Under the pieces are notes generated by a model. The model was not told where the DNA came from, searched no databases, and was given only the letters and a program-made list of their open reading frames with translations. This document shows, piece by piece, positions 46,032 to 55,578 of a stretch of 64,000 bases of DNA; within the stretch, counting starts at the first letter, position 1, and each line of letters starts with the position of its first letter. The DNA comes from Mycolicibacterium brisbanense (lineage in GTDB: Bacteria > Actinomycetota > Actinomycetes > Mycobacteriales > Mycobacteriaceae). The position numbers were made by a program, and so were the translations under genes. Location: assembly GCF_001570425.1 (NCBI RefSeq), contig NZ_BCSX01000024.1, forward strand, positions 372,001 to 436,000, given 5' to 3'.

Positions 46032-47066
46032 ATGACTGATCAGCTTCCCGCGCGCCTTGCCGGTCATCCCACTGTGCAGGCGGTGCGCGCTCGGCCCGCG
46101 CCGAACGTTCCGGCGGTCATCGACGCGGACTGGTTGCGCCGGATCTGTCTGGAGGCCGGTGCCGACGACGTGGCATTCGCGAGCGTCGACGACCCGGCGC
46201 TGGCCTCCGAGCGGGAGCACGCCGACGCGGCCCTGCCCGGTGTGCGCAGCTACATATCGCTGGTGGTGAAGATGAACCGCGACAATGTGCGGTCCACCGC
46301 GCGCAGCGTCGCCAACCAGGAATTCCACCGCAGCGGCGAGATCATCAACGAAGCCGCGCACCGCATCACGCGCGCGCTGGAGGATTCCGGGCAGCGGGCG
46401 CTCAACCCGTCGGCCACCTTTCCCATGGAGATGGACCGCTTCCCGGGGCGGATCTGGGTGGTCGCGCACAAGCCTGTCGCGGTGGCCGCCGGCTTGGGTG
46501 TCATGGGCATTCACCGCAACGTGATCCATCCCAGGTTCGGCAACTTCATCCTGCTGGCCACCATCCTGGTGGCCGCACCGATCAGCAGTTACGGTGCGCC
46601 GCTGGATTATTCGCCATGTCTGGAATGCAAGCTCTGCGTCGCGGCCTGTCCGGTCGGCGCGATCGGCAAGGACGGCGAGTTCGACTTCGTCGCCTGCTCG
46701 GTGCACAACTACCGCGAGTTCATGGGTGGGTTCACCGATTGGGCGCAGACCATCGCCGACAGCTCCGACGCTGCCGATTTCCGTTCCCGCGTCAGCGATT
46801 CGGAGAACGCATCGATGTGGCAGAGCCTGTCGTTCAAAGCCAACTACAAGGCCGCCTACTGCTTGGCGGTTTGCCCGGCGGGGGAGGACGTGATCGAGCC
46901 CTACCTCGACGACCGCAAGGCGTTCATGGACACGGTGCTCAAACCGCTTCAGCAGAAACGGGAAACGCTCTACGTGTTACCGAATTCTGTGGCAAAGGCG
47001 CACGCCGAGAAGCGTTTTCCGCACAAGACCGTGAAGGTGGTCGACAGCGGCATTCGGGGGCGTTAA
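46032..47066 (+). CDS. QueG-like 4Fe-4S protein
   Basis: 344 aa. The central region GVMGIHRNVIHPRFGNFILL resembles epoxyqueuosine reductase (QueG) and reductive dehalogenases. One cluster motif is CLECKLCVAACPVGAI (C-x2-C-x3-CP type) and a second set of cysteines follows in VACSVHNYREF and AYCLAVCPAGED, fitting two [4Fe-4S] clusters. No twin-arginine signal. Corrinoid dependence cannot be read from the sequence, and the substrate is unknown. Leaderless behind a palindromic operator. Confidence 0.75.
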   Translation: MTDQLPARLAGHPTVQAVRARPAPNVPAVIDADWLRRICLEAGADDVAFASVDDPALASEREHADAALPGVRSYISLVVKMNRDNVRSTARSVANQEFHRSGEIINEAAHRITRALEDSGQRALNPSATFPMEMDRFPGRIWVVAHKPVAVAAGLGVMGIHRNVIHPRFGNFILLATILVAAPISSYGAPLDYSPCLECKLCVAACPVGAIGKDGEFDFVACSVHNYREFMGGFTDWAQTIADSSDAADFRSRVSDSENASMWQSLSFKANYKAAYCLAVCPAGEDVIEPYLDDRKAFMDTVLKPLQQKRETLYVLPNSVAKAHAEKRFPHKTVKVVDSGIRGR

Positions 47067-47070
47067 CCCG

Positions 47071-47129
47071 GCGAGCAGACGTGAAAGCACCGGAAACGCG
47101 GCGTGTCGCGGACCGCAGTGTCTGCTCGC
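47071..47129. repeat. intergenic palindrome (GCGAGCAGAC class)
   Basis: 10-bp perfect arms GCGAGCAGAC (47071-47080) and GTCTGCTCGC (47120-47129). The loop contains GCGTGTCGCGG. It lies between the convergent Fe-S protein and pth genes, starting 5 bases after the former's stop. Related to the elements at 43892 and 52976. Confidence 0.75.
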
Positions 47130-47138
47130 GGGGAAAAG

Positions 47139-47714
47139 TCACCAGGCGTGGACGGTGTTCTGCGCATGCTCGAGGCCGACCTTCAGCAGCAGTTCGGTCG
47201 CATCGGCGGCCTGCTCGCAGATTGTCGGGACCTCTTTGCGCTCAACGGCATTGAATGGATCAAGGACGAACGCGGCGGGGTCCTGGCGGCCCGGTGGCCG
47301 GCCCACGCCGACCCGGACCCGCTGAAAGTCCTTGGTGCCCAGGGCGGCTGCCACTGAACGCAGTCCGTTGTGGCCGCCCTCGCCGCCGCCCAGCTTGAGC
47401 CGGATACGGCCGAAGTCGATGTCAAGTTCGTCGTGGATCACCACGATGTCGGCCGGGGAGATCGAATAGAACTTGGCCAACGGCCCCACCTGGCGGCCGG
47501 ACTCGTTCATGTACGTGCGTGGTTTGGCCAGCACCACGGACCGGTCTCCCAACCGGCCCGTGGCGACTTCGGCTCCGGATTTCTTGTGCACCTTGAAGGC
47601 CGAGCCCATTCGCCCGGCCAACAGGTCAGCCACCATGAATCCCAGGTTGTGCCGGGTCTTTGCGTAGACGGGGCCCGGATTGCCCAGACCCACAACCAGC
47701 AACGGCTCGGTCAC
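47139..47714 (-). CDS. pth: peptidyl-tRNA hydrolase
   Basis: 191 aa from GTG 47712-47714. Releases tRNA from peptidyl-tRNA. Seen: [20 protein letters not shown] (catalytic His region), [29 protein letters not shown] (catalytic Asp) and [20 protein letters not shown]. Directly downstream of rplY (14 bases), in operon as in Rv1014c-Rv1015c. Confidence 0.97.
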   Translation of the reverse strand: MTEPLLVVGLGNPGPVYAKTRHNLGFMVADLLAGRMGSAFKVHKKSGAEVATGRLGDRSVVLAKPRTYMNESGRQVGPLAKFYSISPADIVVIHDELDIDFGRIRLKLGGGEGGHNGLRSVAAALGTKDFQRVRVGVGRPPGRQDPAAFVLDPFNAVERKEVPTICEQAADATELLLKVGLEHAQNTVHAW

Positions 47715-47728
47715 AGCAAGGATCCGAT

Positions 47729-48376
47729 CTACTCGGCGGACTCTTCGGCAGCAGCCTCGGGCTCTTCGGCGGCGGGGGCCTCGGCGGTCTCGCCCGCACC
47801 CTCGGCCTCAAGATCCTCGGCCGTCGGTGCCTCGACGACGTTGACCACCAGCGTCTCGGGGTCGGAGATCAGGCCGACGCCGGCAGGCAGCGCAATCTGG
47901 CTCGCGGTGATCTGGGTGCCGGCCTCGGCGCCCTCGATCGACACGGTCAGCTGCTCGGGGATCGACAGGGCCTCGGCCTCGATCTGGATGGTGTTGGCGT
48001 CCTGGGTCACCAGAGTGCCCGACGCGGCGTCGCCCTCGACGACGACGTTCACGTCGACCGTGACCTTCTCGCCGCGCTTGACGACCAGCAGGTCGGCGTG
48101 CTGGATGTTGCGACGGATCGGGTGGATCTCGAGCGCCTTGGTCAGCGCCAGCTGCTCTTCGCCGTCGATGTCGAGCGTCAGCACGGCATTGGTGCCCGAG
48201 TTACGCAGCACGGCTGCGAAGTCGTGGGCGTTGAGCTCGAGGTGACGGGGATCGGTGCCGTGGCCGTAGAGCACGGCGGGAACGCGGCCGTCGCGGCGGG
48301 CCTGGCGGGAGGCGCCCTTGCCGGTGCGGGTGCGCACCGTGGCGGTCAGCTTGTTGGGGGCCGAGTTCTTGGCCAT
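47729..48376 (-). CDS. rplY: 50S ribosomal protein L25 (CTC form)
   Basis: 215 aa. N-terminal L25 5S-rRNA-binding domain ([37 protein letters not shown]) and TL5/CTC C-terminal domain (about 100-185), ending in an acidic Ala/Glu tail ([17 protein letters not shown]). Strong RBS AAGGAG before ATG 48374-48376. Confidence 0.97.
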   Translation of the reverse strand: MAKNSAPNKLTATVRTRTGKGASRQARRDGRVPAVLYGHGTDPRHLELNAHDFAAVLRNSGTNAVLTLDIDGEEQLALTKALEIHPIRRNIQHADLLVVKRGEKVTVDVNVVVEGDAASGTLVTQDANTIQIEAEALSIPEQLTVSIEGAEAGTQITASQIALPAGVGLISDPETLVVNVVEAPTAEDLEAEGAGETAEAPAAEEPEAAAEESAE

Positions 48377-48511
48377 GTGTTGCTCCTTATCGGGGTACTG
48401 CGGTCAGATCGTCAGTACGGCCAGGGATGCAACAACTCGAAATGTTCCCGTCGATAACGGTGGCCCTTCGGGTCCACCCTCGCCGTGACGCCTGGTCAGG
48501 GTAGCAAGAAA

Positions 48512-48523
48512 GGCCCGCGGGCC
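48512..48523 (-). terminator. short GC hairpin after the SDR gene
   Basis: GGCCCGCGGGCC, a perfect 12-base palindrome flanked by AAAAA and, on the minus strand, followed by TTTCTTGC. It lies 6 bases past the SDR stop codon. Stem short, call tentative. Confidence 0.5.
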
Positions 48524-48529
48524 AAAAAT

Positions 48530-49393
<864 letters not shown>

Positions 49394-49409
49394 GGCGATC
49401 AGCCTAGGC

Positions 49410-50060
49410 TCACTTCTTGGTGACGTTGAACCCCGAGATGATGGACTCGATGTCGGGCCCTTGAGCCTGGGCCTGCTCGGCGAACGTGGTGACGGTGAGC
49501 TGGATCAGGTACCGCTGCGGCGGCTGCAGCCCATCGGACGCGATGACGATGCGGTTGTAGCTCTGCATCCGCTGGCCGTTGAGGTCGTAAGAGCCCTCGA
49601 TCATGGCTGACGGGTAGCCGTGCCAATCGTCGGTGGAGGCGTTGAGCTGTTTGAAATTCTCCGACAGCTGGGCGTCGGCGTAACCGTGGTCCTTGATGGC
49701 CTTGGCGACGTCGAAGTCGCCGTGCAGCGTGAACACCAGCAGCATCGCGGTCGGATAGGTGTTGCCCTTGGCGATCATCCGGGTGCCGGGCGCCAGGTTC
49801 GGGTTGGAGTACGGATGCCACCCCGGTGGCGTCGGCATGGTGACGGCCAGGGTGGGGATCTTCTCGGGTGCGATCGGTTCGCCGCTGACGCCGATGCTCT
49901 CCAGATAGTTGGAGATCGGCACCGGCGGCTGGGTGCTGGTCGGCGTGGTGCTGGTCGCGCTGGTGGTCCAGATCGACTGGTAATCAGGCGTTTTCGCGCC
50001 ACATCCGGCGAGCGACGCCGCAACGGCCAGGGCTGCCCCCGCGGCGATCAGTCGATTCAC
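49410..50060 (-). CDS. lpqT: lipoprotein LpqT
   Basis: 216 aa from GTG 50058-50060. Signal peptide IAAGAALAVAASLAGCGAKT with lipobox LAGC, Thr/Pro linker, and an LpqN/LpqT secreted domain (LAVTMPTPPGWHPYSNPNLA, ASTDDWHGYPSAMIEGSYDL, QRYLIQLTVTTFAEQAQ). GTGA overlap with the arsC-like gene. Position between prsA/arsC and rplY matches Rv1016c. Confidence 0.9.
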   Translation of the reverse strand: MNRLIAAGAALAVAASLAGCGAKTPDYQSIWTTSATSTTPTSTQPPVPISNYLESIGVSGEPIAPEKIPTLAVTMPTPPGWHPYSNPNLAPGTRMIAKGNTYPTAMLLVFTLHGDFDVAKAIKDHGYADAQLSENFKQLNASTDDWHGYPSAMIEGSYDLNGQRMQSYNRIVIASDGLQPPQRYLIQLTVTTFAEQAQAQGPDIESIISGFNVTKK

Positions 50061-50398
50061 AGAATCTCGTGCACCGCGTCGATCGGCCGGGCCAGCCGGG
50101 TGCCCTTGGCGGTGACGACGAAGGGGCGTTCGATCAGAATCGGATGTTCGGCCATGGCGTCGAGCAGTTCATCGTCGGACGCATCGGCCAAACCGAGTTC
50201 GGCATACAGTGATTCACGCTTGCGCACCGCGGTCCGGACGTCGATGCCTGCGTCGGCGATCATCTGCTTCAGCTCCGCGCGGCTCGGCGGAGTCTTCAGG
50301 TACTGCACGATCTCGGGCTCGATCCCGTTCTCGCGCAACAACTCCAGCGTCTTACGCGAGGTCGAGCACTTCGGATTGTGGTAGATCCGGTCGGCCAT
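50057..50398 (-). CDS. ArsC-family reductase
   Basis: 113 aa. Glutaredoxin-dependent ArsC/YffB fold: MADRIYHNPKCSTSRKTLEL with single active Cys (residue 11), IVQYLKTPPSRAEL, and IERPFVVTAKGTRLARP with the conserved arginines. Lies 2 bases after prsA and overlaps lpqT. True arsenate reductase activity is not certain; many such proteins lack ars genes around them, as here. Confidence 0.85.
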   Translation of the reverse strand: MADRIYHNPKCSTSRKTLELLRENGIEPEIVQYLKTPPSRAELKQMIADAGIDVRTAVRKRESLYAELGLADASDDELLDAMAEHPILIERPFVVTAKGTRLARPIDAVHEIL

Positions 50399-50400
50399 GG

Positions 50401-51381
50401 CTACGCGGACCCGTCGAACAGGCCCGTCACCGAACCGTTTTCGAACACGGCGCGGATGGTGCTGGCCAGCAGCGGTGCGATGGACAACACCGTCAGCTGC
50501 GCGAACTGCTTCTCCTCACCGATCGGCAGGGTGTTGGTGACGATCACCTCGCGCGCGCCGCATTCGGCCAGCCGCTGCGGCGCCGGGTCGCTGAGCAGGC
50601 CGTGGGTCGCGGCGATCACCACGTCCTTGGCGCCGTCCTCGTGCAACAGCTTCACCGCGCCGGCGATGGTGCCGCCGGTGTCGATCATGTCGTCGGTCAG
50701 GATGCAGGTCTTGCCCTTGACGTCACCCACGACGCGGTTCGACTTCACCTGGTTGGGCACCAGCGGGTCGCGCGTCTTGTGGATGAAGGCCAGCGGCACG
50801 CCGCCCAGCGAGTCGGCCCACTTCTCCGCCACCCGCACACGGCCTGAGTCGGGGGAGACCACGACCATGTCCGAGCCCGCGTACTTGTCGGCGATGTAGC
50901 CGCACAGCAGTGACTGTGCCCGCATGTGGTCGACCGGGCCGTCGAAGAAGCCCTGGATCTGGTCGGTGTGTAGGTCGACGGTCAAGATGCGGTCGGCACC
51001 GGCGGTCTTGAGCAGGTCGGCGACCAGGCGAGCGGAGATCGGCTCGCGGCCGCGGTGCTTCTTGTCCTGCCGGGAGTAGGGATAGAACGGCAGGACCGCG
51101 GTGATGCGCTTGGCGCTGCCACGCTTGAGCGCATCGATCATGATCAGCTGTTCCATCAGCCACTGGTTGAGCGGCCACGGATGGCTCTGCAGCACGAAGG
51201 CGTCACAGCCTCGCACCGACTCCTCGAACCGCACGAAGATCTCACCGTTGGCGAAGTCCCTCGCGGTCTGCGCAGTGACCGAGACGTCGAGTTCTTTGGC
51301 GACCTGCTCGGCGAGTTCCGGGTGTGCGCGACCCGAGAACAGCATCAAGTTTTTTCGGTTGTCGGTCCAGTCCGTGGCCAC
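50401..51381 (-). CDS. prsA: ribose-phosphate pyrophosphokinase
   Basis: 326 aa. Makes PRPP from ribose-5-phosphate and ATP for nucleotides, His/Trp and decaprenylphosphoryl-arabinose. Seen: LMLFSGRAHPELAEQVAKEL, the DLHTDQIQGFFDGPVDHMRA PRPP region, VVSPDSGRVRVAEKWADSLG, and CILTDDMIDTGGTIAGAVKL (PRPP loop). Transcribed with glmU (112 bases away) and arsC. Confidence 0.97.
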   Translation of the reverse strand: MATDWTDNRKNLMLFSGRAHPELAEQVAKELDVSVTAQTARDFANGEIFVRFEESVRGCDAFVLQSHPWPLNQWLMEQLIMIDALKRGSAKRITAVLPFYPYSRQDKKHRGREPISARLVADLLKTAGADRILTVDLHTDQIQGFFDGPVDHMRAQSLLCGYIADKYAGSDMVVVSPDSGRVRVAEKWADSLGGVPLAFIHKTRDPLVPNQVKSNRVVGDVKGKTCILTDDMIDTGGTIAGAVKLLHEDGAKDVVIAATHGLLSDPAPQRLAECGAREVIVTNTLPIGEEKQFAQLTVLSIAPLLASTIRAVFENGSVTGLFDGSA

Positions 51382-51493
51382 TATGGCTGCCTTCGCGGTC
51401 GGGGATCGATACGGAGCAATCGTACGTAGCGTTTCCGCGCCCGCGTTGCCGGGTTACCAGACTGCCAACACAAAGCGTCGAGTAAGTGCGGCG

Positions 51494-52942
51494 TCACTGG
51501 CTGTCGCCGCGCGCTTTACGCGCTGCTTCGGCAGCCGCGGAGCCGGGGCGTTTGCGTTCGACCCAGCCCTCGAATGTGCGTTGCGCGTTGTCCGATACGG
51601 CCAGCGCACCTGGCGGAACGTCGTCGCGCAAGACGGTGCCCGCGCCTGTGTATGCGCCGTCGCCGACCGTCACCGGCGCGATGAACATGGTGTCCGAACC
51701 GGTCCGGACGTGCGAGCCGATCGTGGTGCGGTGCTTGTTCTCGCCGTCGTAGTTGACGAAAACACTCGAGGCCCCGATGTTGCTGTGATCGCCGATGTCG
51801 GCGTCGCCGACGTAGGTGAGGTGCGGCACCTTCGTCGCCGCGCCGATCGTCGAGTTCTTGGTCTCGACGAACGCGCCCAGCTTGGCCTCGGCGCCCAGGA
51901 TCGTGCCGGGGCGCAGGTAGGTGAACGGGCCGACAGTCGCACCGGCGCCGATCACGGCGAGCTGTCCGTGCGTGCGGACCACCGACGCGCCGTCACCGAC
52001 CTCGACGTCAGCCAGCGTGGTGTCGGGGCCGATCTCGCAGTCCGCGCCGATCTCGGTGGTGCCGAGCAGCTGGGTTCCGGGCCGCACGACGGTGTCGCGG
52101 CCGATGGTGACGTCGACATCGATCCAGGTGGTGCCCGGGTCGATGATCGTCACGCCCGCCCGCTGGTGGGCGGCCACGATGCGGCGGTTCAGTTCGGCAC
52201 CCAGATCGGCCAGCTGGACGCGATCGTTGACACCGGCCACCAGCGCGCTGTCGTCAACGTGGTGGGCCCGGACCGTGCGGCGGTCCTGGCGCAGGATGGC
52301 CACGACGTCGGTCAGGTAGAGCTCCTGCTGAGCGTTGTCGGATCGCAGCCGGCTCAGCGCGGACCGCAGGTCGGCGATGTCGAAGGCGTACACCCCGGCG
52401 TTGATCTCGCGGATCGAGCGTTGCGACTCGCTGGCGTCGGCCTGCTCGACGATGCCGATCACTTCGTTGTCCTGCGTGCGCAGGATGCGGCCGTAGCCCG
52501 TGGGGTCGGCGACTGTCGTGGTCAGCACCGTCGCCGCGGCCGTCGCCCCGGTGTGCCCGGCGATCAGATCGGCCAGTGTGTCGGAGTCCAGCAGCGGTAC
52601 GTCGCCCGAGGTCACCACGACGGTTCCGGCGAAATCATCGGGGAGCGCGCTCAGCCCGCAGCCGACGGCGTGGCCGGTGCCGCGTTGTTCGTCCTGGATG
52701 GCGATGTCGATGGTGCGGCCGAGCTTGTCGGCGAGCTCGCTGACCGCCGGGGCGATGCGTTCGCGGTCGTGACCGAGCACCACCACCACATGCCGCGCCG
52801 CCACGTTGGCCACGGTGTGCACCGCGTGCGCGAGCATGCTGCGCCCACCCAGGGTGTGCAGCACTTTCGGGGTGTTCGAGCGCATCCGGGTCCCGGCCCC
52901 AGCGGCCAGTACGACGATCGCGGCCTCGGTCGATGCGGTCAC
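51494..52942 (-). CDS. glmU: bifunctional GlmU
   Basis: 482 aa from GTG 52940-52942. N-terminal uridylyltransferase ([30 protein letters not shown]) and C-terminal left-handed beta-helix acetyltransferase (hexapeptide repeats about 265-450, [20 protein letters not shown]). Makes UDP-GlcNAc for peptidoglycan. RBS AAAGGGGA sits in a 17-base tandem duplication. Divergent-side neighbour is tRNA-Gln on the same strand. Confidence 0.97.
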   Translation of the reverse strand: MTASTEAAIVVLAAGAGTRMRSNTPKVLHTLGGRSMLAHAVHTVANVAARHVVVVLGHDRERIAPAVSELADKLGRTIDIAIQDEQRGTGHAVGCGLSALPDDFAGTVVVTSGDVPLLDSDTLADLIAGHTGATAAATVLTTTVADPTGYGRILRTQDNEVIGIVEQADASESQRSIREINAGVYAFDIADLRSALSRLRSDNAQQELYLTDVVAILRQDRRTVRAHHVDDSALVAGVNDRVQLADLGAELNRRIVAAHQRAGVTIIDPGTTWIDVDVTIGRDTVVRPGTQLLGTTEIGADCEIGPDTTLADVEVGDGASVVRTHGQLAVIGAGATVGPFTYLRPGTILGAEAKLGAFVETKNSTIGAATKVPHLTYVGDADIGDHSNIGASSVFVNYDGENKHRTTIGSHVRTGSDTMFIAPVTVGDGAYTGAGTVLRDDVPPGALAVSDNAQRTFEGWVERKRPGSAAAEAARKARGDSQ

Positions 52943-52945
52943 AGT

Positions 52946-52979
52946 TCCCCTTTCACCGCGAGTCCCCTTTCACCGCGAG
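52946..52979 (-). repeat. 17-bp tandem duplication carrying the glmU RBS
   Basis: TCCCCTTTCACCGCGAG occurs twice, back to back, at 52946-52962 and 52963-52979. On the minus strand each copy provides AAAGGGGA; the proximal copy is the glmU ribosome-binding site. Confidence 0.85.
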
Positions 52980-53034
52980 CGTGCGTGTCTGCCCCGCGAC
53001 ACGCCGCATCCAGCACGCATTTTGCGCACGCTCG
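52976..53034. repeat. intergenic palindrome (CGAGCGTGCG class)
   Basis: 10-bp perfect arms CGAGCGTGCG (52976-52985) and CGCACGCTCG (53025-53034), and an inner hairpin GCGTGTC / GACACGC (52983-52989, 52998-53004) around CCCCGC. Shares the CGACACGCC core with the palindrome at 43892. Between tRNA-Gln and glmU. Confidence 0.75.
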
Positions 53035-53076
53035 TCGCTATACCGAGGCCGCGCGCTCGGCAAGCCTCACTCGTTG

Positions 53077-53148
53077 CTCCGTCGCCAGGACTCGAACCTG
53101 AACTATCTGAACCAAAATCAGAGGTGCTGCCGATTACACCACGACGGA
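53077..53148 (-). tRNA. tRNA-Gln (TTG)
   Basis: 72-nt cloverleaf on the minus strand. Acceptor TCCGTCG / CGACGGA with discriminator G, D-arm GTGT / GCAC, anticodon stem TCTGA / TCAGA with loop TTTTGGT (anticodon TTG, reading CAA), T-arm CAGG-TTCGAGT-CCTG. CCA not encoded. Confidence 0.94.
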
Positions 53149-53192
53149 CCGATCAATCCGAGACTCTAGTGCAAGTCGATAGGCTGGTCTGC

Positions 53193-53828
53193 GTGGCAGC
53201 ACCCGAGAAGGAAGTGCGTGCGCCCCGCGCCCGGATGACCGGCAGCGAACGGCGGCAACAGCTCATCGAGATCGCCAAGTCGCTGTTCGCCGAGCGCGGC
53301 TATGACGGCACCTCTATCGAAGAGATCGCGCAGCGCGCCAACGTGTCCAAACCCGTGGTCTACGAGCACTTCGGAGGCAAAGAGGGGCTGTACGCCGTCG
53401 TCGTCGACCGCGAGATGTCCGCGCTGCTCGACGGCATCACGTCGTCGTTGACCAACAACCGCTCCCGCGTGCGGGTCGAGCGCGTGGCGCTGGCGTTGCT
53501 CACCTATGTCGAGGAACACACCGACGGCTTCCGCATCCTGATCCGCGACTCGCCCGCGGCGATCACCTCGGGCACCTACGCGACGCTGCTCAACGATGCC
53601 GTCAACCAGGTGTCGTCCATCCTGGCCGGGGATTTCTCCCGGCGCGGCCTGGACCCCGAGCTCGCCCCGCTCTACGCCCAGGCACTGGTCGGTTCGGTGT
53701 CCATGACAGCGCAGTGGTGGCTCGACGTCCGCGAACCGCCGAAAGAAGTGGTGGCCGCGCACGTGGTCAACCTCGCGTGGAACGGCCTGACACACCTCGA
53801 ACCCGATCCGGTACTGCACGAGGAGTAG
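53193..53828 (+). CDS. TetR-family regulator (Rv1019-like)
   Basis: 211 aa from GTG 53193. HTH region RRQQLIEIAKSLFAERGYDG, TSIEEIAQRANVSKPVVYEH. All-helical C-terminal domain ending DPVLHEE. In M. tuberculosis the matching gene (Rv1019) is directly followed by mfd; here about 7.5 kb intervenes. The last codons lie within the left copy of a 23-bp direct repeat. Confidence 0.88.
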   Translation: MAAPEKEVRAPRARMTGSERRQQLIEIAKSLFAERGYDGTSIEEIAQRANVSKPVVYEHFGGKEGLYAVVVDREMSALLDGITSSLTNNRSRVRVERVALALLTYVEEHTDGFRILIRDSPAAITSGTYATLLNDAVNQVSSILAGDFSRRGLDPELAPLYAQALVGSVSMTAQWWLDVREPPKEVVAAHVVNLAWNGLTHLEPDPVLHEE

Positions 53829-53839
53829 GCGCTCAGCCC
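53817..53839. repeat. 23-bp direct repeat, left copy
   Basis: Starts CACGAGGAGTAGGCG and ends TCAGCCC. Contains the last codons and TAG stop of the TetR gene and, on the minus strand, the TGA stop of the CocE hydrolase. An identical copy lies at 59885-59907, and the two bracket a 6,068-bp unit. Confidence 0.9.
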
Positions 53840-55578
53840 TCCACGGTTCGCCCCTCTTCGACGGGCAGCACGACCCGGCTCAGGGTTCCCGGCCCGTGGT
53901 GCACCGTATTGACCGCGATCAGCGGTTCTGCGTGTTCGACGACGGGTCCCATCTGGTTGAGGTTGCGCGCGAACCATGGGAAGTCGCTGCTGGTAACCGA
54001 GACCCGGATGCGATGGCCGGGCAGGAATACGTGATGCGTGGGCCACATCTCGACGTCGAATTCGTACACCGTGCCCGCGACCATCGGGCCGGACGTCGTT
54101 TCCAACGATTCCCGGTGACAGGCCCGCAGGCATCCCTGGGTGACCTTCACCGAGCGCCCGTCGGGGTGTACGTCGGTGATCTTCACGTGCCAATCGGTGT
54201 CTTCCCGGTCGCTGGACGCCGAAAGGTGAACGCGCGGCCAACCGGACACTGTGAGCGCGTCGTCGAGCACCTCGCCCGTGTACGTCAGCACGTCGGCGCG
54301 GCCCTCGTTGGCGGTCTGGTCCAACGGCACATCCTCGACGGGGTAATTGCGGACGTCGAGGCCGGTGGGCATGGGATCGGCAGGGTCATAGGTGAAGCTG
54401 CGAGCGCCGCACACCGAATCGGCGCCATCGACCCGCAGCGTGCCCGCGACGGCGTCGCCGCCGAAGTGCAGCGTGCGGGTGCCGGTCGACGTGGGCCACG
54501 CGGCAGGGGTGCGCCACCGATTGTGGCCTGGCTCGAACAGCGAGACGGGCGGGTCTTCAGCCGCGCCGTTGTCAATCCCCTTGAGCCAGTAGTCGAACCA
54601 GCGCAGGTGTTCGGCATCCATGTCGACCGCCGCGTCGGCGCCGAAGTCGATGTCCGCATACCGCCGGTCCGGGAACCGGGACTTGACGTGGCTCCACGGC
54701 CCGACCAGCAGGCGCTGCCGGTCGGCGGCCGGCGAATCGGCCATCATGTGCTCGTAGTGATGGAACGCGCCCAGCAGGTCCTCGAGGTCGTACCAGCCGG
54801 TCACATGCAGGCAGGGGACGTCGATCGTCGAGTAGAGGTCCTCGAAACGCAGCGAGCGCCACAAATCGTCCATGGTGTCGTGGGTCATGAGCATTTCCCA
54901 CGTCGGCCCGGTCGGGTTGATGACCTCGCCGAGTGCGCGGACCGGCAGCGTGCGCAGCACCGCGTCCCAGTCGTGCTGTTCGAGGCCGTGCGCTTCGGCG
55001 ATGCGCCGCCGCACCAGATAGACCCACCACCCGAAGTACAGCTGGAACACGCCGTTCAGATAGGGGATCTCCTGCTGCCAGCGACCCGCGGCGGAGGTCG
55101 AGACCATGCAGCGCAGGTGGGCGGGCCGCTGCGAGGCGGCAGCCCATTGCACCCAGCCCATGTAGCTCAGCCCTGTGGTGCCGACCGCGCCGGTCGACCA
55201 GTCCTGGGTGCCGGCCCATTCGATGACGTCGTGGGTGTCCTCGGCGTCGTGGACGAACGCCTCCCAGACGCCCTCCGACTTGCCGCGACCACGCGTATCG
55301 ACAGATACATACGCGTATTCGTTGCCGCGATAGAACTTGGCCTCCTCCGCTGAGAAGACGCTGTTGTCCTTGTCGTAAGGGGTAACCGACACGATCGCGG
55401 GGACGGGTAGGGCCGCAGCGGACGGGAGCCACACGGTTGCCGCGAGTTCGACGCCGTCGCGCATCGGGATGCCGGTCTCGAATACCGTGGGCTCTCCGGG
55501 CGGCGTCGGGTCGCCGACCACCTGTTGGTCGAACAGCGTGCGGTTTCCGTTGACGAGGATGGGGTTGCGTGCCGTCAC
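53833..55578 (-). CDS. CocE/NonD-family hydrolase
   Basis: 581 aa from GTG 55576-55578, overlapping the permease stop as GTGA. X-Pro dipeptidyl-peptidase / cocaine esterase fold: N-terminal alpha/beta hydrolase with nucleophile motif GLSYMGWVQW, Asp in VTGWYDLEDLLG and His in LLVGPWSHVKSR, then the jelly-roll domain (about 330-575) with SGWPRVHLSASSDREDTDWH and PGHRIRVSVTSSDFPWFARN. Hydrolyses ester or amide bonds, possibly of an amino-acid derivative given the neighbours. No signal peptide. Confidence 0.88.
   Translation of the reverse strand: MTARNPILVNGNRTLFDQQVVGDPTPPGEPTVFETGIPMRDGVELAATVWLPSAAALPVPAIVSVTPYDKDNSVFSAEEAKFYRGNEYAYVSVDTRGRGKSEGVWEAFVHDAEDTHDVIEWAGTQDWSTGAVGTTGLSYMGWVQWAAASQRPAHLRCMVSTSAAGRWQQEIPYLNGVFQLYFGWWVYLVRRRIAEAHGLEQHDWDAVLRTLPVRALGEVINPTGPTWEMLMTHDTMDDLWRSLRFEDLYSTIDVPCLHVTGWYDLEDLLGAFHHYEHMMADSPAADRQRLLVGPWSHVKSRFPDRRYADIDFGADAAVDMDAEHLRWFDYWLKGIDNGAAEDPPVSLFEPGHNRWRTPAAWPTSTGTRTLHFGGDAVAGTLRVDGADSVCGARSFTYDPADPMPTGLDVRNYPVEDVPLDQTANEGRADVLTYTGEVLDDALTVSGWPRVHLSASSDREDTDWHVKITDVHPDGRSVKVTQGCLRACHRESLETTSGPMVAGTVYEFDVEMWPTHHVFLPGHRIRVSVTSSDFPWFARNLNQMGPVVEHAEPLIAVNTVHHGPGTLSRVVLPVEEGRTVEG

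Noticed and set aside
53833-55578. Cluster as a secondary-metabolite locus
   Set aside because: No synthase, carrier protein or tailoring set; the genes fit uptake and breakdown better.
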